Below, piece by piece: positions 6,541 through 12,997 of a DNA stretch of 15,240 nt (the stretch's first letter is position 1; each line of letters opens with the position of its first letter). The stretch is taken from assembly GCA_902462295.1 (NCBI GenBank), contig CABQAZ010000028.1:1-15240 (forward strand). Reading direction: 5' to 3'. The DNA is from an uncultured Clostridium sp. Lineage in GTDB: Bacteria; Bacillota; Clostridia; TANB77; CAG-508. Both the position numbers and the translations under genes were made by a program. A model generated the notes under the pieces. It saw only the letters and a program-made list of their open reading frames with translations, ran no database searches and was not told where the DNA came from.

Positions 6541-7071
6541 CTACTTATTAACTCTATTTAACACTTTACCAACAAAATGAACTATTGGTGTTGAATTTTT
6601 ATTAGCAATCTCCTTTCCAATAGCCTTTCCGCCAACAGTTATTGAAGCCACAACAGCACTTATAATAAATTGTAAATTAGCTCCTAATTTTTCTGATGCT
6701 TTAGTAGCAATCAAAGCACTTATTGAACCACTTAATACCCCACACACATCACCAATAACATCAGCACAAATATTAGCAACTTTTGCTGAATTTTTTATAA
6801 GTTTGATTGAAGTTTTAGCTCCATCAACCTTTTTAGTAGCCTTTGCATGAAACTCTTGCTCATTTGCAACTGTAACAGCAACACCTATTATATCAAATAT
6901 TATACCAACTGCTATAACTGCTATTAATATTATTATTGAAGATATTAAATTCAAGTTTGCTACTCCATTTGTTGATATATATGAAAAAAATATTGATAAT
7001 ATAAATGTTGTTATAAATACTTCTATGAACCACTTAATTTTCGAGTGATTTTTTTCCTTTTTCTTACTCAT
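6541..7071 (-). CDS. oapA: Four-helix membrane protein next to the large RNA; candidate OapA (OLE-associated protein A)
   Basis: The 176-aa product has a lysine-rich start (MSKKKEKNHSK) and four hydrophobic segments at about 14-33, 42-68, 103-122 and 131-150. Between helices 2 and 3 lies a segment (ANEQEFHAKATKKVDGAK..., then DVIGDVCGVLSGS) that I read as resembling the DUF21/CNNM transmembrane domain of CorB/MpfA-type magnesium transporters. It is much shorter and has no CBS domains. Translation starts at the ATG at 7071 after AAGGAGA. The gene begins about 25 bases after the terminator of a roughly 560-nt RNA gene. A small membrane protein gene directly downstream of such an RNA is the known arrangement for OLE RNA and OapA, which form a membrane complex linked to Mg2+ tolerance in Bacillus halodurans. 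I infer the identity from size, topology and context. Alternative: an unrelated small DUF21-like protein. Confidence 0.6.
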   Translation of the reverse strand: MSKKKEKNHSKIKWFIEVFITTFILSIFFSYISTNGVANLNLISSIIILIAVIAVGIIFDIIGVAVTVANEQEFHAKATKKVDGAKTSIKLIKNSAKVANICADVIGDVCGVLSGSISALIATKASEKLGANLQFIISAVVASITVGGKAIGKEIANKNSTPIVHFVGKVLNRVNK

Positions 7072-7095
7072 TTACTTATTTATTTCTCCTTACAC

Positions 7096-7115
7096 AAAAG
7101 GCGACCATCGGTCGC
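7096..7115 (-). terminator. Terminator at the 3' end of the large RNA
   Basis: Minus-strand GCGACC-gat-GGTCGC (plus 7110-7115 and 7101-7106) followed by CTTTTG. The U-tract is short, so some read-through into the membrane protein gene, whose ribosome binding site is within 20 bases, is plausible. Confidence 0.75.
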
Positions 7116-7654
7116 TCTATTATTTTTTATCAAGATGGTAAAATCCGAGTAAATTTTACGGTTTAGGTCTAGTTGAATTTCTCTATTCTTTACTATGCAT
7201 TACTACATAGCTGTTTCCATTTAAAAGAACACCTACATATTTCAGCAGGCACTAGATCGCCACTTAAATCCGTACCTTAATCCTCAGATTTCTATGCCTC
7301 TCTTTAAAGCAAACATTCTAGAAGTTTTCCTTAACATACTATATTTTATTACTAGTCTCTTTTGCAAATGCAATTTCATAGTTAAATTAATCCCAATACA
7401 TTCACTCAAGACAGGCTACTCTATGTATTTCGTGTCTTGGCACTCACCATAGGTTTTACTCAAATTATAAATTTGAGCCTCAACGAAACAAGGGAATCCT
7501 GCATATGCCATTATGCCATACCCTGGTCTCTTCACCCTACTCACACACAAAACTGGCATTTCGCGCACAAACAAGGAGCTTCATCGGTATGCCCTTTAGT
7601 GGATTTTTAGCCCCACCCTCGCAATAATTAGTACGACTAGAATAATGCACCATC
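7096..7654 (-). ncRNA. ole: Large structured RNA, about 560 nt; probable OLE RNA
   Basis: No good reading frame crosses this block, and its base composition is more balanced than the genes around it, as in structured RNA genes. It has a strong promoter (7661-7688), a start near 7654 and a terminator (7096-7115). Visible helices are GTAAAAT / ATTTTAC (7138-7144 with 7153-7159), an 8-bp hairpin CTCAAATT-ata-AATTTGAG (7459-7477), GGAGCT with AGCCCC (7575-7580 with 7609-7614), and a possible H-type pseudoknot at 7395-7439. It is not tmRNA (no tRNA-like ends) and not RNase P RNA (the GAGGAAAGTCC core is missing). Length and position directly upstream of a small four-helix membrane protein fit OLE RNA. 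The alternative is ROOL, a similar-sized RNA often near tRNAs in phages. I could not run a covariance model. Confidence 0.65.
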
Positions 7655-7660
7655 ATTCCT

Positions 7661-7688
7661 ATTATACCAAATATATCCATTTTTTCAA
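7661..7688 (-). promoter_or_regulatory. Promoter of the large RNA
   Basis: On the minus strand TTGAAA (plus 7683-7688) and TATAAT (plus 7661-7666) have 16-base spacing. The transcript would begin near 7654. The 120 bases further upstream (to 7811) are very AT-rich, and I see no gene there. Confidence 0.75.
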
Positions 7689-7811
7689 GTTCAATTTTAA
7701 CTCATATGTTCTGTTTTTAGTCAATTTAGATTGATTTTAATTTATATTTTATGTTTTTTTTACTTTTTTGCTTTTTTTCTTTATTTTATAAATTATATCT
7801 TATACTCTATA

Positions 7812-8387
7812 TTAATATCCAATTTTTTGTCTTATCTCTTTTTTTACTTCATCTAAATCATTATCTGTATTTATATTTATAACTTTTATATTCGGATATT
7901 TCTGTTTTATTTCTTCCGCCATTTCTAAATATACTTTTTGTTGATTTATACTATTTTCTACCCCAAATTTTGAAGCTTCAAATGTCGCCTTACCATCTCT
8001 TGCTAATCTTTCTTTATACATTTCATCTTTTTCTAAATATAATGTTATATAATATATATCAAAATCTAGCTTACTAAATTTTTCTAGCAATTCATTATAT
8101 ACATCTGTAAATACATATTCCTTTTTTCCTAATCTACAATAATTTTCTTCAGTAAAAAAAGTTCTATCAAACACTAAATTAATACTTAAATTTTCTAATT
8201 TTTTTATATATTCTAATAATGTTTCATACATTTCTTTTGCTTTTTTTAAACCTGTTTTTGTACTATCAGCTGTTCCTGATAATCTGTACAAATTTGTATA
8301 ACTTAATGTATGTCTTAAATAATCTGTTATTGTTGTTTTTCCAGCTCCTTGAGCTCCCTCTACTACTATTAATTTTGAATTTGACAT
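7812..8387 (-). CDS. P-loop nucleoside/nucleotide kinase (thymidylate kinase-like)
   Basis: The 191-aa product begins with beta strand LIVVEG and the Walker A motif GAQGAGKT at 11-18. It has a DR motif at 74-75 (VFDRTFF), where deoxynucleoside and thymidylate kinases bind substrate, and a lid-like segment ERLARDGK. It therefore probably moves a phosphate from ATP to a nucleoside or nucleoside monophosphate; the exact substrate cannot be told. I chose the ATG at 8387, since AGGAGG lies about 9 nt upstream and would be inside the coding region if the ATG at 8408 were used. A promoter at 8499-8527 and a terminator-like hairpin at 8407-8454 precede it, so it may be controlled by attenuation. It is not the canonical tmk in length or in the DRY-type motif. 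Confidence 0.82.
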   Translation of the reverse strand: MSNSKLIVVEGAQGAGKTTITDYLRHTLSYTNLYRLSGTADSTKTGLKKAKEMYETLLEYIKKLENLSINLVFDRTFFTEENYCRLGKKEYVFTDVYNELLEKFSKLDFDIYYITLYLEKDEMYKERLARDGKATFEASKFGVENSINQQKVYLEMAEEIKQKYPNIKVININTDNDLDEVKKEIRQKIGY

Positions 8388-8406
8388 TTTTTTATTCCTC
8401 CTATAC

Positions 8407-8454
8407 AAAAAAAGAGAACTAGATAACTGGTTTTTAAAGCAATCTATCTAGTTC
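8407..8454 (-). terminator. Terminator-like hairpin in the kinase leader
   Basis: GAACTAGATA (8416-8425) and TATCTAGTTC (8445-8454) are perfect 10-base inverted repeats. On the minus strand they are followed by TC and TTTTTTT, only a few bases before the kinase ribosome binding site. It may end the upstream two-gene transcript, attenuate the kinase, or do both. Confidence 0.8.
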
Positions 8455-8498
8455 AATAAACGGATTATAAAACATATAAATATATGATTTATGCTGTT

Positions 8499-8527
8499 AT
8501 TTTAGCAAAAAGAACGATATAAGTCAA
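8499..8527 (-). promoter_or_regulatory. Promoter upstream of the kinase leader
   Basis: On the minus strand TTGACT (plus 8522-8527) and TAAAAT (plus 8499-8504) are 17 bases apart. Transcription from here would run through the hairpin at 8407-8454 before reaching the kinase gene, giving a leader of roughly 105 nt. Confidence 0.65.
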
Positions 8528-8545
8528 TAAATTTCGACAATTTTT

Positions 8546-9004
8546 TTAAAATTTATTTTTATTAAAAATATTTCTTATAAAATTAAAAAATTGTCTAAAA
8601 ATACTTTGTTTTTTATATACAGTTAACTCTGTTGAATTATCTTGTTCTTCTATATTATGTTTTTCTTTATTGTTTCTTCTTTTCTTTAATTTATTTTCAA
8701 TTCCATACTGCTCTTGCATTTCTAATTCTATTTTCTTTAATTCTTCAGCATCTTTTAACTGTAATTGTTCTTTTTCTTCTGGACTGGCTAGAAAATCTCT
8801 ATATATTAACCCTAATATAACAACTGTTTCTTTTCTTAATTTTTGTTCTCTCAATGGTTCTTGTATATTTACCCTATAGTTCTCAGCTTTATTTTCTGAA
8901 ATTACATGTCTAAATTGTATTGGTATTTTACTTTGTAAATCTATGGGCATCATTTTTAATATTTGATCAACTTCAGTAAAAGCTTCCTCATATACTCTTT
9001 CCAC
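8546..9004 (-). CDS. Hypothetical helical protein (152 aa), second gene of a pair
   Basis: I do not recognise the family. It starts with GTG at 9004, preceded by AGGAGG with 5-nt spacing; this lies just after the stop of the 222-aa gene (gap 14 bases), so the two form an operon. The protein is charged and helical with a coiled-coil-like middle (EEKEQLQLKDAEELKKIELE near 77-96), a basic stretch KLKKRRNNKEKH, and an amphipathic aromatic C-terminus (SIFRQFFNFIRNIF) that could touch membrane. There is no signal peptide. The terminator-like hairpin at 8407-8454 lies downstream. Confidence 0.75.
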   Translation of the reverse strand: MERVYEEAFTEVDQILKMMPIDLQSKIPIQFRHVISENKAENYRVNIQEPLREQKLRKETVVILGLIYRDFLASPEEKEQLQLKDAEELKKIELEMQEQYGIENKLKKRRNNKEKHNIEEQDNSTELTVYKKQSIFRQFFNFIRNIFNKNKF

Positions 9005-9018
9005 TTTTTCCTCCTATG

Positions 9019-9687
9019 TTATCCTATTTGTAATTCTTCTGAATCTCCACTTCTCATTTCTGTTAACACTGATGATTGTGTTTGTTTATTAAATAACATT
9101 GATGAATTTATTTTTGCTTCTTCTATTTTTTGTTTAGCTTCACTTCTCTCTGTAACGTCTTTTATATTATAAAAAGCTTTCATATCATTCATCCATGTGT
9201 CATTTCTTTTTTCTACATCTTCTCTTATTAATTCACTAAATTTTTCTCTCTTATAATTTATAACTTCTTTATAACTTCTTTTATCTATTTCTTCTAAATA
9301 TTGTTCTAGTATTTTTTGGCATTTTATTGCTTGTTTTATTTTTCCACATGATAATGCTTTTTGTTGTACATCTATGGCACCATAACATGCTAGTAATTTA
9401 TTGTCTACAGAGTTTGGATCTGATGGTTCATTTTTTATATCTTTTTTATCATATTTTGCAGAAACTTCTTCCATTAATGCACTTTTTAGTTTTCCTAAAT
9501 TGTTTTCCTCTGATATTTGTTCTAAGTTTGCTTCTAATTGCTCATAGATTTTTCTATCTGTATCTGAAATTCTTGAAAAATTAGTATAATATTTCATCTT
9601 TATTGCTTTTATTACTTTTACTATTCTTTTTATATTTTCACATGCTAATAAATATTTAGCATTTTCATCTACATTTTCGTGTTCCAT
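9019..9687 (-). CDS. Hypothetical helical protein (222 aa), first gene of a pair
   Basis: I do not recognise the family. I place the start at the ATG at 9687 because AAAGGAG lies 8 nt upstream and a consensus promoter lies just beyond; the longer frame to 9717 has no ribosome binding site. The product is highly charged and almost all helical, with scattered cysteines (LLACENI, ALSCGKI, IKCQKIL) and no membrane segment or known motif. It is co-transcribed with the 152-aa gene. The pair may encode two partners of one complex, but nothing identifies a function. Confidence 0.78.
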   Translation of the reverse strand: MEHENVDENAKYLLACENIKRIVKVIKAIKMKYYTNFSRISDTDRKIYEQLEANLEQISEENNLGKLKSALMEEVSAKYDKKDIKNEPSDPNSVDNKLLACYGAIDVQQKALSCGKIKQAIKCQKILEQYLEEIDKRSYKEVINYKREKFSELIREDVEKRNDTWMNDMKAFYNIKDVTERSEAKQKIEEAKINSSMLFNKQTQSSVLTEMRSGDSEELQIG

Positions 9688-9721
9688 GTATAGTTCTCCT
9701 TTGTTTATCATATCCATTTTT

Positions 9722-9750
9722 ATTATAGCAAATGTGCTATTTTTTGTAAA
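9722..9750 (-). promoter_or_regulatory. Promoter of the 222/152-aa operon with a spacer palindrome
   Basis: On the minus strand TTTACA (plus 9745-9750) and TATAAT (plus 9722-9727) are 17 bases apart, 11 of 12 consensus. The perfect inverted repeat TAGCA-aatg-TGCTA (9726-9739) lies between the boxes and touches the -10 element, a typical place for an operator. Confidence 0.75.
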
Positions 9751-9771
9751 TATTTTTCCATAAACTTTTTT

Positions 9772-11277
9772 TTACAAATTTTTACCATCTTCTGTATCTA
9801 AATCTCTAATGGCTGGTTCATAGATGTTTTTTCCTTTATAATCAAATCTACTACCATGACAAGGACAATCCCATGTTTTGTCTAAATTATTCCAAGATAA
9901 TAAACACCCTAAATGAGAACAATTAGGCTTTACCGCATAAATTTTTCCTTCAATATCTTTATATATTCCAATATTATTTCCATCTATTTCTATTATTGCT
10001 CCATTATCATTTTTTATTTTATCAATATTATATGGTTCAACTTTAAATTTATTTAATGCTATTGAATTTACTGTTTCTTTAAGCATATTTTCAACTTCCC
10101 ACCTATTTTTTATTGGTTTTATTCTTGTAGCCGTAAAAATATCTTCAAATTCATTTTTATTTTTCATAATTTTATCTGCTATAATATTTCCTGCTACATT
10201 TGATAATGTCATTCCCCATTTCTTAAATCCTGTACCAATATACATATTTTTCATCAAATTCGAAAATTCACCAATATATGGTATTTTATCTAAACTAATA
10301 CAATCTCTTGTATTCCATCTAAATAATACATTACAATCAGGATATATTTCTTTTGCCTTTTTTTCTAATTTCTCATAATATACCTTATCTTCTATTGGCT
10401 CTCCTGTTTTATGACCAACTCCACCAATTAAAAGAATATCTTTTCCATCATATTTTGCTGTTCTAAACGAATATGTTGGCTCTTTCACATTTATATACAT
10501 TCCTTGCGGTAATTTACTTTTAGTTTCTATTGCAATAATGTATGATGTAGATTGATACATTTTTATAAAATAAAATCCTGGCATATTCACAATCGGAAAA
10601 TGTGTTGCTAAAACTACATACTTAGCTCTTACATTTCCTTTATCTGTATATATTTCATAATTATCTCCATCTTTTTTTACATCTGTTACTGTTGTATAAT
10701 TATATATTTTATTTTTCTTTAATATTGCCTTTGCTAATCCAATCATGTATTTTCTTGGATGAAATTGAGCCTGTCCATCAAACTCTATTGCACCTTTTAT
10801 ATCTGATGGTATATTTAACTTTGTAACAAATTTTGCTTTTTTTCCCAAATTATTAACAGCTTCAATTTCTTTTTCAATTTCTATCACCTCATCCTGTCTC
10901 GTTGTATATACATATGATTTTTGTTCACTAAAGTCACATTCTATTTTCTCTTTATCTATAATTTCCTTAATATTTTTTATTGCTTGTTCATTCGCTCTTA
11001 AATACTTTTCTGCATAATCTTTTCCATAATCTTCTATTAAATGTGCATAAAATAAATCATGCTGACTCGTTATTTTACCTGTTGTGTTTCCACTTACTTT
11101 TTCTCCAATTTCTCCTTTTTCTAAAACTATAACATTCATATCACATTGAGTTAAATAATATGCTGTTGTTAATCCAAATAATCCTGCTCCTATAACACAT
11201 ACATCAGCTGTTTCATTATTCTCTAACTTTTTTAAATTCAAATTATCTTTTGTACTTTCTATCCATAGTGATTTCAT
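9772..11277 (-). CDS. FAD-dependent oxidoreductase with C-terminal Rieske [2Fe-2S] domain
   Basis: The 501-aa protein begins with a Rossmann FAD site: VCVIGAGLFGL near 27-37, then VLEKGEIG. This is followed by a DAO-type oxidase fold including the typical SGNTTGKIT and GGVGHKTGE segments. The C-terminus holds a Rieske cluster: CSHLGC near 453-458 and CPCHGS near 471-476. That gives two Cys and two His ligands plus the extra Cys pair that forms a disulfide in high-potential Rieske proteins. Electrons would pass between FAD and the iron-sulfur cluster; the substrate is unknown. I chose the ATG at 11277 because GGAGG lies close upstream; the frame extends to 11328 without such a site. It is divergent from the aminopeptidase gene and is a stand-alone cytosolic enzyme by sequence. 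Confidence 0.93.
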   Translation of the reverse strand: MKSLWIESTKDNLNLKKLENNETADVCVIGAGLFGLTTAYYLTQCDMNVIVLEKGEIGEKVSGNTTGKITSQHDLFYAHLIEDYGKDYAEKYLRANEQAIKNIKEIIDKEKIECDFSEQKSYVYTTRQDEVIEIEKEIEAVNNLGKKAKFVTKLNIPSDIKGAIEFDGQAQFHPRKYMIGLAKAILKKNKIYNYTTVTDVKKDGDNYEIYTDKGNVRAKYVVLATHFPIVNMPGFYFIKMYQSTSYIIAIETKSKLPQGMYINVKEPTYSFRTAKYDGKDILLIGGVGHKTGEPIEDKVYYEKLEKKAKEIYPDCNVLFRWNTRDCISLDKIPYIGEFSNLMKNMYIGTGFKKWGMTLSNVAGNIIADKIMKNKNEFEDIFTATRIKPIKNRWEVENMLKETVNSIALNKFKVEPYNIDKIKNDNGAIIEIDGNNIGIYKDIEGKIYAVKPNCSHLGCLLSWNNLDKTWDCPCHGSRFDYKGKNIYEPAIRDLDTEDGKNL

Positions 11278-11435
11278 AATATTTCCTCCTTTTTCATATT
11301 TTTTCCACTCCCAACTCAAATTATGCATATATACTTTTTTGTTACTAGATAATGTTTTTTATTAATTTTTTCTATGCATTAATTTAAATAAACCATTATT
11401 CTGTAATCTTTTTATTGAATATTTTCTTCAAACTA

Positions 11436-11464
11436 TGGAAAACTTAAACAAAAAGTGATATACT
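11436..11464 (+). promoter_or_regulatory. Promoter of the aminopeptidase gene
   Basis: TGGAAA (11436-11441) and TATACT (11459-11464) have 17-base spacing, and TG at -15/-14 makes an extended -10 box. The start would be near 11471, about 55 bases before the coding region. Confidence 0.55.
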
Positions 11465-11470
11465 TCAATA

Positions 11471-11500
11471 AAATATAAAAAGCCGATAAACAAATCAGCT
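11471..11500 (-). terminator. Terminator-like hairpin in the divergent intergenic region
   Basis: AGCCGAT (11481-11487) and ATCAGCT (11494-11500) pair fully only in the minus-strand RNA, through a G-U, and are followed there by TTTTTATATTT. It resembles the tRNA-Gly terminator at 6284-6314 in sequence. It would stop antisense transcripts leaving the aminopeptidase gene before they reach the oxidoreductase; on the plus strand it lies in the aminopeptidase 5' leader. Confidence 0.4.
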
Positions 11501-11524
11501 TATACTTAAGAAAGGATGATAAAA

Positions 11525-12910
11525 ATGGAAGAAAAACTTTTTAACAAAAAAGAAGTCGGATGGGTAAAAATGGACACATCTGAAAAAGAAAAAATATATT
11601 CTTATTGCAATGGATACATCAACTTTATGAACAAATCAAAAACAGAAAGAGAAGCTGTTGTAACTGCAAAATCTATAGCAGAATCAAATGGATTTAAAGA
11701 TATATCTTGCTATGATACTTTAAAACCAGGTGATAAAGTATATTTTATTAATAGAGAAAAAAGTATGTATCTAGCAGTAATTGGAACAGAAAAATTAGAA
11801 AATGGTATTCAAATAGTTGGAGCACATATAGATTCTCCAAGACTTGATTTAAAACCAAATCCATTATATGAAGATTCTGGTTTTGCATATTTCAAAACCC
11901 ATTATTATGGTGGTATAAAAAAATACCAATGGACAACAATTCCACTAAGTTTACATGGTGTTATTGTAAAAGCTAATGGAGAAAAAATTACAATAAATAT
12001 TGGAGAAGATGATAATGACCCAATCTTTACAATCTCTGATTTATTACCACATCTAGCACAAGACCAAATGGAGAAAAAATTAAAAAATGGTATTGATGGT
12101 GAAGATTTAGCAATCTTACTTGGAAGCATTCCTTATGATGATGACAAATGTGCTGAAAAAGTAAAACTAAATATTTTGAATATATTAAACCAAAAATATA
12201 ATATTACAGAAGCTGACTTTTTAAGTTCAGAAATCGAAGTTGTACCAGCATTTAAAGCCCGTTCTTTAGGCTTAGATGGAAGTATGGTTGCAGCATATGG
12301 TCAAGATGATAAAATATGTGCTTATACATCATTATCAGCTATGATGACTTTAGAAAATATTAAAACTACTGCTGTATGTATTTTATCTGATAAAGAAGAA
12401 ATTGGAAGCATGGGAAATACAGGTATGGAATCTCATATGTTCGATTATTTTATTTCAGAATTATTAAACAAAACAGGAGAAAACAGACCTAATTTATTAG
12501 ATAAAGTTTTCTGTTTTTCTAGAATGCTTTCAGCAGACGTTGACGCTGGTTATGACCCTCTTTATGCAAATGTTTCTGATAGAAATAACTCAGCATTTTT
12601 GGGTCGTGGTATAGGTCTTAACAAATATACTGGTGCCCGTGGTAAATCAGGTGCTTCTGACGCAAATGCAGAATTTGTTGCTTGGATTAGAAATGTATTA
12701 GAAAAAAATAATATCAAATATCAAATTTCTGAACTTGGAAAAGTTGATGTTGGTGGTGGTGGAACCATTGCATACATCTTAGCTAATAAAGGTGTTGATG
12801 TTATAGATTGTGGTGTTCCTGTACTTTCAATGCACGCACCTTATGAAGTAACAAGTAAATATGATATTTATACTGCTTATAACACTTACAAAGCATTTTG
12901 GGAAGAATAA
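11525..12910 (+). CDS. M18 family aminopeptidase (zinc metallopeptidase)
   Basis: The 461-aa enzyme removes N-terminal residues from peptides in the cytosol. Family marks are GAHIDSPRLDLKPNP near 100 (first metal His and Asp), SDKEEIGSMGNTG near 295 (catalytic and metal Glu pair), SADVDAGYDP, then SGASDANAEF, GGGGTIAYI, and SMHAPYE close to the end (last metal His). These match M18 in order and spacing, and the length is normal. I chose the ATG at 11525 because AAAGG lies 9 nt before it; the ATG at 11516 would overlap that site. It has its own promoter and ends in a strong terminator shared with pheT. It looks intact and of housekeeping type. Confidence 0.95.
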   Translation: MEEKLFNKKEVGWVKMDTSEKEKIYSYCNGYINFMNKSKTEREAVVTAKSIAESNGFKDISCYDTLKPGDKVYFINREKSMYLAVIGTEKLENGIQIVGAHIDSPRLDLKPNPLYEDSGFAYFKTHYYGGIKKYQWTTIPLSLHGVIVKANGEKITINIGEDDNDPIFTISDLLPHLAQDQMEKKLKNGIDGEDLAILLGSIPYDDDKCAEKVKLNILNILNQKYNITEADFLSSEIEVVPAFKARSLGLDGSMVAAYGQDDKICAYTSLSAMMTLENIKTTAVCILSDKEEIGSMGNTGMESHMFDYFISELLNKTGENRPNLLDKVFCFSRMLSADVDAGYDPLYANVSDRNNSAFLGRGIGLNKYTGARGKSGASDANAEFVAWIRNVLEKNNIKYQISELGKVDVGGGGTIAYILANKGVDVIDCGVPVLSMHAPYEVTSKYDIYTAYNTYKAFWEE

Positions 12911-12921
12911 TTTTATAAACC

Positions 12922-12962
12922 AAATATGGTGAAAAATAAAAATTTTATTTTTCACCATATTT
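12922..12962. terminator. Bidirectional terminator between aminopeptidase and pheT
   Basis: A perfect 20-base inverted repeat (12922-12941 and 12943-12962) with a single central base. The stem core is GGTGAAAAATAAAA and its complement. A T-run follows on the plus strand (TTTTTAAT). The two genes converge here, so one hairpin can stop both transcripts, more strongly on the plus strand. Confidence 0.85.
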
Positions 12963-12997
12963 TTAATAATATTAAATTATCACTCAAATATATCTTT

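Noticed and set aside
7096..7654. tmRNA or RNase P RNA as the identity of the large RNA
   Set aside because: The ends do not form a tRNA-like domain with a TTCGA T-loop and CCA, and the RNase P core GAGGAAAGTCC is missing on either strand.
7096..7654. Group II intron
   Set aside because: No GTGYG 5' boundary, no domain V-like hairpin recognised, and no reverse transcriptase gene.
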